This document shows, in pieces, positions 25,152 to 35,471 of a stretch of 64,000 nt of DNA. This DNA comes from Drosophila miranda (Eukaryota > Arthropoda > Insecta > Diptera > Drosophilidae): contig NC_046673.1 of the NCBI RefSeq assembly GCF_003369915.1, forward strand, positions 6,990,001 through 7,054,000, in the 5' to 3' direction. Numbering within the stretch: the first letter of the stretch is position 1; every line of letters starts with the position of its first letter. The notes below the pieces were generated by a model, which ran no database searches, had not been told where the DNA came from, and worked only from the letters and a program-made list of their open reading frames with translations. A program made the position numbers and the translations under genes.

Positions 25152-26338
25152 ATGTCGGAGAATAGCTTCAACTCAAAGTATTTGGACGATGACGATGAGG
25201 ACGATGCGATTGCTGCCTCTGAGGGTGTGTACTAATGAATCCTCTAAGCTAAATATAATCCACGCGTTTGTCTCGCGCTTTAGGCAAAGTTTCGAGCCAG
25301 GTGGCCAAGCGCATCTGGCAGCCAACCATCGATGATACTACCCCTGGGGTCTGGGAGCCGCCCGAGAAGCCCCTGCCCCACGTGGAGGAGGATGCTCCGA
25401 TGAGTGCCGAGGCCCTGGCGGAGGCTCTAGCGGTGAGCGAGACCGCCTCGGACTTTATACACGAAGTGGAGCGCTCTCTCTACGGCGACAACAGCAAGGA
25501 GAACGGCTCCGCCCAGTACTTCAAGGCGGCCGAGAATTATTCGCTGTTTGGCGCCAACTACATGGGCTTGGAGGAGGACAAGAACAAAAAACCGCCGCCG
25601 GGCTTCGACCAAAGCTCCAGTCAGATTGCGGCTGGATCGGCCGGAGTATCCGGCCAAAGCTACTCGGGGTAAGTGGTGCTCTAGGCTTTCAATGAATTAG
25701 GAATCGATGATTCGTTGGCTAGAATATGCCCAATATGCCCTCCTTCTTAGCTGTTCTGAGGAAAACCCCAACTCTATCCGTATTTCAGGGACCCTCTTCA
25801 TCCGGAATGGGCGGCATGGCAATGTCCCAGCAGCCGCAGCACAAGGCCGCGAATCAGCCAGGACCTGCAGCGCTGCTTCCACAGCAGCAGCAGCATCCGC
25901 GTCATCCTTCGCCAGCGACAGTGCCCAGGGTCATAGCCGAGGCAGCAGCTCTGGCTGGAGCTGGGGCTGGCATCGACATTGGCCTGCACGCCCATGGACA
26001 TCTGCCCAGTGCCACGGAAATGACCATCGGACACATTTACCAGGAGCTCATGGGCATGAATTTCAATCAGGCCAATATACAGCAGCAGCAGCAGCAACAC
26101 CACCACCAGCAGCAGCAGCAGCACCACCACCAGCAGCAGCAGCAGCAGCACCACCACCAGCAGCAGCAGCAGCAGGCGGCTCTCCAGCAGCAGCAGCAGG
26201 CGGCTCTCCTCTCCTACGGCCAAAAGGCCGTAACAGCAACTGGCATAGTCCCTGACCCACGCGACGTATGTTCTCAAAGCGGTGGTTCTTGCGTATCGTG
26301 CCCGTTTGCGTTGCCAGGTCCACTTCTGGGACAACTAG
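25152..26338 (+). pseudogene. QH gene copy 4, one-base deletion at the exon 2 donor
   Basis: All four exons are present (25152-25224, 25284-25668, 25789-26265, 26318-26338). The G-run at the exon 2/intron 2 boundary has four Gs instead of five (25666-25669), so splicing at GTAAGT shifts the frame. The same four-G state occurs at 43445-43449 and 51904-51907. A read-through transcript would stop at once (TCG GGG TAA). The tract is about 40 codons. Upstream flank and tail are otherwise normal. Confidence 0.8.
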
Positions 26339-26721
26339 AGTACGGCCAGGACATTACACTCCACACCCACAGATTAGATGACTAGTTTTAAAATATTTTG
26401 TTTGTTTGTTTTGTCGAGTTTGTTGTCGTCTCCTCTGGGCTGATGACCGACAGCATAGCAAGGCGTACTCTTAAACAGTCTTCAAAGTTATTTAGTTCTA
26501 CGACACACACATTGCGGTCCGCCTCAGCAGATGGATCCCTGTGCCTGTGCCCAGAATGTCGCGGCTCCGCGCGTACTGGAGTCCGATTCCACAGGAGGGC
26601 GAGGCATGAGTTCAATATCTTCTTGTTGCTGCAGAGCGCCTCCCGGCTGCTGGGTTTTTGCAATGATTAAAATGACCTTCATTCCCTGATGACAGACAGT
26701 CACTGGAAAACGGTCAAACTG

Positions 26722-27132
26722 GTCAAAAGACCAGTCCAACGCCTTCCTCTTCGAGGAGGACGTGCGGCAGCTGGCCGTCGGCTGGACCCACAATGTGGCG
26801 CTGCTCCGCAACAACGAGATCCTCATGTGGGGCCGCAAGTGCTACGGAGAGCTGGGCACGGGCTCGATCAGCGAGCAGCAGGCGGTGCCCCAGCCACTGA
26901 GCCTCCGACTGCCCGACGGCCAGACGCCTGCTCGCGTGCACATGGGGGCAGAGCACGGCCTGCTGCGGACTACAGCCGGCGAGATCTACACCTGGGGCTG
27001 GAACGAGCACGGAAACTGTGGCAACAACAGTACAGAGAATGTGTAAGTGCCAGTGGATTGGCTTTAAATTAAATTTTCGATCAATTTCCAGATGCAGCGC
27101 GTGAAGTTGGCCGGAGCTGGCTCGGGCTTCTG
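26722..27132 (+). pseudogene. RCC1-repeat protein 3' exons, copy C, interrupted by retrotransposon
   Basis: Exon to 27042, then a shortened intron and the last exon from 27092. This copy carries the 25-bp deletion after ATGCAGC that is also present in all reverse units, which brings a TGA into frame. The LTR element inserted at 27132/27133. The rest of the exon resumes at 35476 and ends at 35506. An Ala-to-Val and a Gln-to-Glu change are visible in the RCC1 blades. Confidence 0.75.
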
Positions 27133-28301
27133 TGTTTTGGGCGGTTTTGGACAGAGCCGATAGGTATCAGGGCTGGAGAAGAAAGAGACAGCGGCATCTA
27201 TAGTGGATCCTGGGAAGCAGTGGCAGAGTTGCGTAGGAGAAAAGGAAACGGGGCGAGGAGGAAGAAAAGGGAGAGTTTCCGGTGGAGAATAGTGGAGGCC
27301 GCACGTGCCCTAAAAGAAAAAAAGGAAACAAAATTGGTGATCGTGGAGACGACTATCCCACCAAGACATCAGCGGCAGGCATCAACATCAGCAGAAGCGG
27401 CGGACATCGGCAGCAGCATCCCGGTACTGGCCAGGCCGGGAAACTGATGCGAGAACCGTCAGCGGAGCACCGGCACCAAGGGACCGTCAGCGGAGCACCG
27501 GCACCAAGGGACCGTCAGCGGAGCACCGACTGGAGACACGTTTCTGTCCCCACACACCAGCCCCCCCGGGGAAAGAATCCGGACTTCAAAGCAGCAATAC
27601 ACACACACGATTCACACACACCCACCTTCATCCACCCACATCACACACAACCCACGCATGTATACCCTCATTCATAACACATCACATAACATCACCACAT
27701 TTCACACATCTACAGCCGTCCGACCCACAATTAAACAAAATATCACGATCATACAAAAAACACCACGATTAAACGTAAACATCAGCAAGCATCAGGAAGC
27801 AACAACCTCTATCAAAGGGGGCTGCCAACTCGGCAAAAATAGGGTTTATTTTTTTTTGTTAGTATTTTTGTGTTAGTATTTGTTTCCTTTATATAAACCT
27901 AGATTATTAATTATTATTAATTAATAATGTACAAGATAAATAAGAAAATATAATGGATATAAAAGGAATATTTGAAAAGAGTCATGAGTGAATAGAAAAC
28001 GGTAGTTGGGTGGGACGAGAGCGAGAAGAAGAGCGGGACCCTGAATATGAAAAGGTAGCGAATTCAAAAGGTGGCGCTCATGGAAGGGTGGGACCCTGCT
28101 AGGGATAACGAAACCAACTATCCCCGCTGACGAAAGTGCCAACGAGGACAAGTCTGTCCTATAAATTAGATTTGTTTTTTTTGTATGTTTTTTTGTTTTG
28201 TTCAATCCGTCCCCTGGCTTATCGGGTCGGAAACACCCCTGACTTCCCCGTGAGCTAGCTGGGAACGATAGGCCAGGGTGGCAAAGAGGCGGATCATAAC
28301 A
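27133..28301 (+). repeat. 5' LTR (1169 bp)
   Basis: Starts TGTTTTGGGCGG and ends CATAACA. It carries two extra copies of a ~28-bp minisatellite (near 27461-27530, CCGTCAGCGGAGCACCGGCA-type) compared with the 3' LTR, and long CA-rich stretches near 27595-27720. Confidence 0.95.
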
Positions 28302-28303
28302 AA

Positions 28304-28316
28304 TGGCGCCCAATGG
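28304..28316 (+). other. Primer binding site, tRNA-Lys type
   Basis: TGGCGCCCAATGG begins two bases after the 5' LTR. TGGCGCCCAA matches the 3' end complement of tRNA-Lys used by gypsy-group elements. Confidence 0.75.
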
Positions 28317-29382
28317 TAATAGAAGGGATCGATTTTAAACGCGAGTCTTAAAGACCCGGTGTAAAATGTAACCCTGGTAGAACGAAACTCAGCCGGTCCG
28401 CGAGCCGGGAATAAATCCTAGCCGTCGTAGCCGCTGAGAGGAGTAGAAGAGAGGAAAAGGGACATGGTAGTTATGTATCGGAGGTAGAAGGGAAGGAAGT
28501 GTGTGTCCCGAGTTGTGGTCCAGGTATTACCAGGTGGTAGTAGCCTCGTTGTCTGACTCGTGGAGCTCGCTGTCTGGATCTGAAAAGAGGAAGAGGTGCC
28601 GGAGGATCTGTCGAGTCGTGGTCCGGGTTATGTCCAGAGGCATTAACGTCGTTGTCCGATTCTGGGGGATCCACGGTGATCTGAGGGAGGAAACAGCGAA
28701 GGGAGTTGGCACTTAGAAAAAGTAAGCGAAGGTAAATAGCAAGGGGAAAAGAAGGGAGTCCGCTCACCTGCAAAACAATTAATGCAGTTGTCTCTCGTCC
28801 CACCAAACGAATTAAAGGTGAATTTTTGTCTGAAGCAGTTTGGGAATTATATGTTTTTTTTTGTTAGTGATTTAGCAGACTATTGGAAAGCCGAAGCAAG
28901 AAAACCCAAAGGGAAATCATTTTCTTTTGAGGACTGACGATTCTCGCTAGCATTGTTTAAAAGCAATTTTAGAAGTAGGCATTAGGCAAGTCATCGGAAA
29001 AAGAGTTTTTGTTTGGGAGAGGAAGTATTTAGTTATTTAGTGTTGCATTTAATTAGGCGATTAATTGTAGATGTAGGTGTTTATTTATTTGATTGAATCA
29101 GTTTGGATATTTAGATTTATCAATTTATTGATTTAAATTAACCGATTTATGTATTTAAATTTATTTATTTGGTTATCTAAACATTGAATTAATTATTCGC
29201 TTATTTATTTATTGCACTATTTATTTATTTGTTTTCTCGTTACGATTGAAGGTATTGAGGATTAATTAGCCTGGAACTAATAATAATAAACAGATAATAA
29301 ACAATCCAATTTATTTATCACCAAGATAGTTAAGTAAATAGGGAATAGACGAAGGAAAGGAGTACGTTAGGAAAATTGGTTG
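28317..29382 (+). other. Retrotransposon untranslated leader
   Basis: About 1.07 kb between primer site and gag with no long plus-strand frame. The 3' half is rich in TTTATTTA repeats. It presumably carries packaging signals; none was identified. Confidence 0.6.
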
Positions 29383-30885
29383 ATGAGTGACCCGGAGATT
29401 TTTAAAGGGTCGGGAAAGACAAGGCGTAGCCCAGAGGCACAGCGCAGGTACCAGCCGTACAACATGCCGACGACTCGGTCCCAGGACGGTAAAGCCGGCA
29501 GTAGGCCGGAAGGGCCGTCGCAAGTGGCGGAAAACGTACATGCGGGGTTGCATCAGGAGGACCCAGAGGCCGGAGCGGTAGGAGGTCAACAGCGAACCCG
29601 TAAGGACCTGGTGTTACCGTCTGAGTTAAGCTCAGCCGTGAACGCAGCCTTAGCCCAAGCACAGGAGACCTACCGAGCGTCGCTCGGGCAGCAAATGGAA
29701 GCGCTGAGATCGTCAATGCAAGCAGACATGCTAGAGTTCATGCGAGAGATCAACGCTGTGGTGGGTTCGTTAAAAGCGGAGCGAACGGCGAGTGATGCGA
29801 ATGGAAGGAATCGGGGATCAAATGCAACCAGTCTGGGAGGAGGTCAACAGGAAGCACCCGGGAACCAGCAAGCACATCCAACGCACTTGTTCGTGGACAA
29901 CCGAACATTGGAGGCCGATCAGAGGACCCAAGCCGATCAGAGACCCGTGGAGGAGTGGCTGTTCAACGGGATGGGCGCAGGAGCAAACCCTAACAGGAAT
30001 CGACCGAGTTTCGGAGAGGCTAGGCAGGAGCAAGTGCAGATACGAAGATGGGGACTTAGCTTCGACGGCGATCCAAAGGGGATGCCCGTGGCGGAATTCT
30101 TATTCCGGGTGGAGCATCTACAGACGTCGTACCAGGTACCGTGGGCGGAGGTGTTGAAAGCCTTTCACACATTGGTCAGTGGCCACGCAAGGGATTGGTA
30201 CTGGATGCATGTGCGGACGGTAGGAATGCCGGACTGGCCGAATCTGAGATATGGTCTCCAGCAGCAGTTTCAAGTTCGTCGGACAGAGTTCGAGCGAGAG
30301 CAAGAGCTCAGGGAACGCCGACAACGCCACGGGGAGTCGGCGGACCAGTACATCCAGGAGATGTTGGTGTTGAGGTCGAGATTGCTGAATCCGTTCTCGG
30401 ATTATGATCTAATAAAGACCATAAAGATCAATATTAGGGATGCAATTTCGAGGGTGATTTATCCAATGCAGATACCAAATCTCCAGAAGCTGCGAGAAGA
30501 GTGTGCGGACGCCGAGAAACTGCTGGCGACGCGATGGACAAGGAGCGGTCCAGACCATGGGGGTAGTAGGCGCAGGGAAGATCACAAAGTACATGAATTG
30601 GATGCGAACACTCACGACCCGGAGGAACAGACCGAGGCATTGGATGCTGTCCATAGGACGAGGGAATCCGGAGGCGACCGCACCCAGCTGAAGTGCTGGA
30701 ATTGCGCTCAGCCGGGTCACACCTATTTTGAGTGTGAGTCGGCCGTACGTAACCTGTTCTGCTACAAGTGCGGGCTGGCCGGGGTCATCCTCCCTAAATG
30801 TCCTAAATGTCGGCCGGGAAACGCGAAAAGGAGCACGACGCAATTGGAGGAGTCGAGTTCCACGTCGCCGCGAAGCAGCCAATAG
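29383..30885 (+). CDS. gag: Gag polyprotein of the LTR retrotransposon
   Basis: 500 residues from ATG at 29383. It is the structural protein that assembles the virus-like particle and binds the element RNA. The N-terminus is low-complexity and Gln/Arg-rich. A retrotransposon Gag capsid-like domain spans about residues 221-384, starting at the RRWGLSFDGDP motif. A CCHC zinc knuckle (CWNCAQPGHTYFEC, from about residue 438) follows. A second knuckle-like motif, CYKCGLAGVILPKC, has Val where the His should be. The last 27 codons overlap pol, which is in the -1 frame. A slippery heptamer at 30816-30822 lies in the overlap. The frame is complete. Confidence 0.93.
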   Translation: MSDPEIFKGSGKTRRSPEAQRRYQPYNMPTTRSQDGKAGSRPEGPSQVAENVHAGLHQEDPEAGAVGGQQRTRKDLVLPSELSSAVNAALAQAQETYRASLGQQMEALRSSMQADMLEFMREINAVVGSLKAERTASDANGRNRGSNATSLGGGQQEAPGNQQAHPTHLFVDNRTLEADQRTQADQRPVEEWLFNGMGAGANPNRNRPSFGEARQEQVQIRRWGLSFDGDPKGMPVAEFLFRVEHLQTSYQVPWAEVLKAFHTLVSGHARDWYWMHVRTVGMPDWPNLRYGLQQQFQVRRTEFEREQELRERRQRHGESADQYIQEMLVLRSRLLNPFSDYDLIKTIKINIRDAISRVIYPMQIPNLQKLREECADAEKLLATRWTRSGPDHGGSRRREDHKVHELDANTHDPEEQTEALDAVHRTRESGGDRTQLKCWNCAQPGHTYFECESAVRNLFCYKCGLAGVILPKCPKCRPGNAKRSTTQLEESSSTSPRSSQ

Positions 30886-33800
30886 ATAGGCCCTCCAACG
30901 TTAAATTAGATACCCCTAAGGAAAGAAGTAGCAATAAGAATATTTATACTACCATATATAAGGTTAACCAAGCGGTATTACCCGAAGCTAGATGGTCCGA
31001 GCGCAAGCCGATAAAGGAAAGACAGCGGCAGTACGAACAGGCCAGGAATCGGATAATGGGGGACGAACTCGATGAGAGTATCCGAACGGGAGCAGTCAGA
31101 GCACAGCGGGCTCGGGACAGGTTTCAGGGGCGAAAGAGAAGGCGGCTCCAGGTGTGTGCTGCAGTCCACTCGGCAATTCGTCAGGATGACAGGCCATTCG
31201 CACGAGTGAAGTTGGGCCCGAGGACGCTGATGGGACTACTGGATACAGGGGCATCGGTGAGCCTTCTGGGGAAAGGTGGCCTGGAACTGATAGGAGAATT
31301 GGAGCTGAAACTTCAAGGCATAAAGAAATTCTCAGTACAAACAGCGGGCGGCACTCCTCATAAAATACTGGGACATGTGTCGACAGTAATGACGTATGGA
31401 GGCCAGAAGCAGACTATGGAGTTGTTCCTGTGTCCCTCGCTGAAACAACCGCTGTACCTAGGGGTCGATTTCTGGCGGAAGTTTGGTCTGGCTCCGCATA
31501 TAGTAGGCCTAGAACGACACAAGGAATTAGCCGAAATTGATGCTGAGGTGCTGACTAGGAGTAGACCAACGGAACCGCACGAATTGACGCACACGCAGCA
31601 GACACGTCTGGACCAGGTGAAGAACAACTTCAGGGCATTCGACACACATGGTTTGGGAAGAACGACGCTCGAAAGGCACGAAATTCAATTAATCGAGGGA
31701 GCCGTACCCGTAAAGGAGCGATTCTACCCGGTGTCTCCCGCGGTGCAAGAGCTGTTGTTTGCCGAGGTGGACGAAATGTTGCGCCTCGGAGTCATCGAAA
31801 CCAGCGAGAGCCCGTGGAGCAACCGCGTGACGCTGGTACGTAAGCCGGGAAAAAACCGATTGTGTCTGGATGCGCGGAAACTAAACAAATTAACCGTGAA
31901 GGATGCTTACCCGCTGCAGAGCATCGAGTCAATTCTGAGCCGCGTAGAGGATACGGTGTACATCAGCAGCATCGATTTAAAGCACGCATTTTGGCAGATA
32001 GAGCTGGAGCCTGAAAGTCGGATGTACACAGCATTCACGGTGCCGGGCAGACCACTCTATCAATTTAAATCGATGCCCTTCGGGTTGTGCAATGCAGCCC
32101 AACGGCTGTGTCGGTTGATGGATCGAGTAATTCCACAACGACTCCGAAGCCATGTCTTTGTATACTTAGACGATCTACTAGTTATTTCCCGGACGTTTGA
32201 GGAGCATAAACACCTGTTAGAGGAAGTGGCCAAGTGTCTCAAGGAGGCAAACCTGACAATTGGAAGAAAAAAATCGAAATTCGGGTATAAATATTTAAAG
32301 TATTTAGGGTACATCGTAGGCGACGGCGCACTTAGGACAGATCCGGAGAAAGTACAGGCGATCACCCAAATACCAATGCCAAGGAACGTGAGACAAATCC
32401 GGAGATTTTTGGGGACAGCTGGCTGGTATCGGCGGTTTATCCGAAATTTCTCGGCACTCTCGGCTCCTCTGACAGACTGTCTGAAAGGAAAAGGGCAATT
32501 TAAGCTGACGGAGGAGGCAGGAAAATCGTTCGAGGAGCTCAAAAAAGCACTTACCAGTGCCCCCGTGCTACATCATCCAGACTTTAAGAAGCACTTCTTC
32601 ATCCAGTGTGATGCGAGCCACGTGGGGATCGGAGCAGTTCTCTTCCAGAGGGATGATGAAGGAGCAGAGCACCCGATCGCATTCTTTTCGGCGAAGCTAA
32701 GAGGGGCACAGCTCAACTATAGCGTGCCAGAGAAGGAGTGTCTGGCGGCGGTAAGAGCCATAGAGAAGTTCCGTGCATACGTAGAACTGATGCCATTCAC
32801 GGTGATAACAGATCACGCGAGTTTGCAGTGGCTCATGCGATTCAAAGCACTGGATGGGAGGCTAGCCAGGTGGTCGTTGGCTCTCCAGGCTTATGACTTC
32901 GAAATCGAGCACCGCAAAGGAAAGGAAAATATCGTCGCCGATATGCTGTCACGTCCCTTTGACGTGGACGCTATCGACTTCCTGGAGTTCGACACCACAG
33001 CCTTCGAGGATGAAGAATACCGAAGAAAAACTGAGTCGGTCCAGAGCGATGAGGATGAATTCCCAGACCTGAAGGTGGAGGAAGGACTGCTGTTTAAGCG
33101 CACACAATTTGGCCGGCCGGAATTAGAGGAGTTTTCGTGGAAGCTATGGATCCCGGAAGCCCTGACGAGCACACTGATCCAACAGGCTCACGACAGCGAT
33201 GTGGCAATGCATGGAGGAATCGCGAGGACACTGGGACGGCTGCGACGGTTCTATTATTGGCCCCGGATGACCGTGCAGGTGAAGGCATATGTGGCTGATT
33301 GTAACACCTGCAAAGAAACAAAACATTCAACACAGGTTCACCGTCCACTCATGGAGGCCGAAACCAGAACCGAGAGGCCGATTCAAAAAATGTACCTGGA
33401 TTTCCTGGGTCCATATCCGAGGACTCGAAGTGGCAATGTGGTCATACTAATAGTCCTCGATCACATGTCCAGATATGTCTGGTTGAAGGCTTTGCCTAAG
33501 GCGACGTCTTCGGCCGTGATCCGATTCTTGCACGCCGAGGTCTTCGCGCAGTTTGGCGTGCCTGAAATAGTGCATACCGATAATGGAAAGCAATTTGTGT
33601 CAGCTGAATTTTCTCAATTCCTGGATAGGAGAAGCATAACGCACCTGAAGTCGGGGAACTATGCACCGCAGGCGAACGCGGCCGAACGAGTGAACCAGAC
33701 TGTACTGGCAGCAATAAGGACATACGCTAGTGAGGATCACACGCGCTGGGACGAGAAGCTGACGGAGATCCAGTGTGTGGCTAGGAGCGCTATACACACG

Positions 33801-34217
33801 GGTATCGGGACGTCGCCATACTTTGTGTTGTTTGGGCAGCACATGTTTACCAGCGGCCGAGATTATAAATTGGCACGCAGACTGGGCGCCCTAAATGATG
33901 CACAAATGTCACCCTTGGCGAGGAGTGACAAGATGGAGATAGTCCGAGATGAGGTCCGAGGAAACTCTCATGAAGCCTACAACAGAGCGAAGAACAGGTA
34001 TAATCGAAAAGCTCGAGAAATTAGGTACTCACCGGGTCAGGAGATATATAAGCGGAATTTCGTGTTGAGCAAATTTAAAAACAACATCAACGCGAAGTTC
34101 AGCCCAAAATACGTCAAGTGCCGAGTGATCCGGAGTATGGGCAACAGTCTGTACGAGCTGGAGACGTTGCAAGGCTCACGTATTGGGGTGTTTCACGCAA
34201 AGGATCTGAAGCAGTAG
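30807..34217 (+). CDS. pol: Pol polyprotein (protease-RT-RNase H-integrase)
   Basis: Open frame of 1136 codons from an ATG at 30807, probably translated by -1 frameshifting from gag rather than from that ATG. Numbering from it: aspartic protease LLDTGAS with catalytic Asp near 146; reverse transcriptase with the YLDD active site at 453-456; RNase H with QCDASH (Asp 602); integrase with an HHCC zinc region near 795-835, then catalytic Asp 865, Asp 925 and Glu 960. Only 34 residues separate the last two instead of the usual 35, because the PQANAAER motif is one residue short. The C-terminus resembles the GPY/F module (GVFHAKDL). No internal stop was seen, so the enzyme set may be active. Confidence 0.95.
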   Translation: MSAGKREKEHDAIGGVEFHVAAKQPIDRPSNVKLDTPKERSSNKNIYTTIYKVNQAVLPEARWSERKPIKERQRQYEQARNRIMGDELDESIRTGAVRAQRARDRFQGRKRRRLQVCAAVHSAIRQDDRPFARVKLGPRTLMGLLDTGASVSLLGKGGLELIGELELKLQGIKKFSVQTAGGTPHKILGHVSTVMTYGGQKQTMELFLCPSLKQPLYLGVDFWRKFGLAPHIVGLERHKELAEIDAEVLTRSRPTEPHELTHTQQTRLDQVKNNFRAFDTHGLGRTTLERHEIQLIEGAVPVKERFYPVSPAVQELLFAEVDEMLRLGVIETSESPWSNRVTLVRKPGKNRLCLDARKLNKLTVKDAYPLQSIESILSRVEDTVYISSIDLKHAFWQIELEPESRMYTAFTVPGRPLYQFKSMPFGLCNAAQRLCRLMDRVIPQRLRSHVFVYLDDLLVISRTFEEHKHLLEEVAKCLKEANLTIGRKKSKFGYKYLKYLGYIVGDGALRTDPEKVQAITQIPMPRNVRQIRRFLGTAGWYRRFIRNFSALSAPLTDCLKGKGQFKLTEEAGKSFEELKKALTSAPVLHHPDFKKHFFIQCDASHVGIGAVLFQRDDEGAEHPIAFFSAKLRGAQLNYSVPEKECLAAVRAIEKFRAYVELMPFTVITDHASLQWLMRFKALDGRLARWSLALQAYDFEIEHRKGKENIVADMLSRPFDVDAIDFLEFDTTAFEDEEYRRKTESVQSDEDEFPDLKVEEGLLFKRTQFGRPELEEFSWKLWIPEALTSTLIQQAHDSDVAMHGGIARTLGRLRRFYYWPRMTVQVKAYVADCNTCKETKHSTQVHRPLMEAETRTERPIQKMYLDFLGPYPRTRSGNVVILIVLDHMSRYVWLKALPKATSSAVIRFLHAEVFAQFGVPEIVHTDNGKQFVSAEFSQFLDRRSITHLKSGNYAPQANAAERVNQTVLAAIRTYASEDHTRWDEKLTEIQCVARSAIHTGIGTSPYFVLFGQHMFTSGRDYKLARRLGALNDAQMSPLARSDKMEIVRDEVRGNSHEAYNRAKNRYNRKAREIRYSPGQEIYKRNFVLSKFKNNINAKFSPKYVKCRVIRSMGNSLYELETLQGSRIGVFHAKDLKQ
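30816..30822 (+). promoter_or_regulatory. Candidate -1 ribosomal frameshift site GGGAAAC
   Basis: GGA-AAC are in-frame gag codons preceded by G, giving the canonical X-XXY-YYZ form. Slipping back one base reads GGG-AAA, exactly the pol frame. It lies inside the 79-bp gag/pol overlap, 9 bp after the pol-frame ATG. GC-rich sequence follows, which could fold. Confidence 0.75.
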
Positions 34218-34359
34218 CCCAGGCATCTCAGTCGATGGAGCCAGAGACTCTCAATCTCAGGGTGTGGGCGATGGCCTACGTTTGGGGCCCCTTAATTGAA
34301 AAAGCCCGCCAGCTTGGCACTCCCGTTTCGGCGGAGTAATCCTGGAAACGGTAGTGTGG

Positions 34360-35471
34360 TGTTATGGGCGGTTTTGGACAGAGCCGATAGGTATCAGGGC
34401 TGGAGAAGAAAGAGACAGCGGCATCTATAGTGGATCCTGGGAAGCAGTGGCAGAGTTGCGTAGGAGAAAAGGAAACGGGGCGAGGAGGAAGAAAAGGGAG
34501 AGTTTCCGGTGGAGAATAGTGGAGGCCGCACGTGCCCTAAAAGAAAAAAAGGAAACAAAATTGGTGATCGTGGAGACGACGATCCCACCAAGACATCAGC
34601 GGCAGGCATCAACATCAGCAGAAGCGGCGGACATCGGCAGCAGCATCCCGGTACTGGCCAGGCCGGGAAACTGATGCGAGAACCGTCAGCGGAGCACCGA
34701 CTGGAGACACGTTTCTGTCCCCACACACCAGCCCCCCCGGGGAAAGAATCCGGACTTCAAAGCAGCAATACACACACACGATTCACACACACCCACCTTC
34801 ATCCACCCACATCACACACAACCCACGCATGTATACCCTCATTCATAACACATCACATAACATCACCACATTTCACACATCTACACCCGTCCGACCCACA
34901 ATTAAACAAAATATCACGATCATACAAAAAACACCACGATTAAACGTAAACATCAGCAAGCATCAGGAAGCAACAACCTCTATCAAAGGGGGCTGCCAAC
35001 TCGGCCGAAATAGGGTTTATTTTTTTTGTTAGTATTTTTGTGTTAGTATTTGTTTCCTTTATATAAACCTAGATTATTAATTATTATTAATTAATAATGT
35101 ACAAGATAAATAAGAAAATATAATGGATATAAAAGGAATATTTGAAAAGAGTCATGAGTGAATAGAAAACGGTAGTTGGGTGGGACGAGAGCGAGAAGAA
35201 GAGCGGGACCCTGAATATGAAAAGGGAGCGAATTCAAAAGGTGGCGCTCATGGAAGGGTGGGACCCTGCTAGGGATAACGAAACCAACTATCCCCGCTGA
35301 CGAAAGTGCCAACGAGGACAAGTCTGTCCTATAAATTAGATTTGTTTTTTTTGTATGTTTTTTTGTTTTGTTCAATCCGTCCCCTGGCTTATCGGGTCGG
35401 AAACACCCCTGACTTCCCCGTGAGCTAGCTGGGAACGATAGGCCAGGGTGGCAAAGAGGCGGATCATAACA
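34360..35471 (+). repeat. 3' LTR (1112 bp)
   Basis: Starts TGTTATGGGCGG, ends CATAACA. It lacks the extra minisatellite copies of the 5' LTR. No strong polypurine tract is visible immediately upstream. Confidence 0.95.

Larger units (their letters stand above)
27133..35471 (+). mobile_element. Complete Ty3/gypsy LTR retrotransposon (8339 bp)
   Basis: LTRs at 27133-28301 and 34360-35471 begin TGTT(T/A)TGGGCGG and end ATCATAACA. The element is flanked by a 4-bp target duplication TCTG (27129-27132 and 35472-35475). It has a tRNA-Lys-like primer site, gag and pol in -1 frame overlap, and no env: only 142 bp separate pol from the 3' LTR. Pol order is protease, RT, RNase H, integrase, as in Ty3/gypsy. 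LTR length, the primer and the Gag type suggest an Osvaldo/Ulysses-like lineage, which is inference. Both frames are open and the LTRs differ at roughly half a dozen positions plus a minisatellite, so insertion was fairly recent. The element sits inside the last RCC1-like exon and its 3' part is duplicated at 40864-43402. Confidence 0.96.

Noticed and set aside
34218-34359. Env-like third ORF in the retrotransposon
   Set aside because: Only 142 bp between pol and the LTR with no suitable frame.
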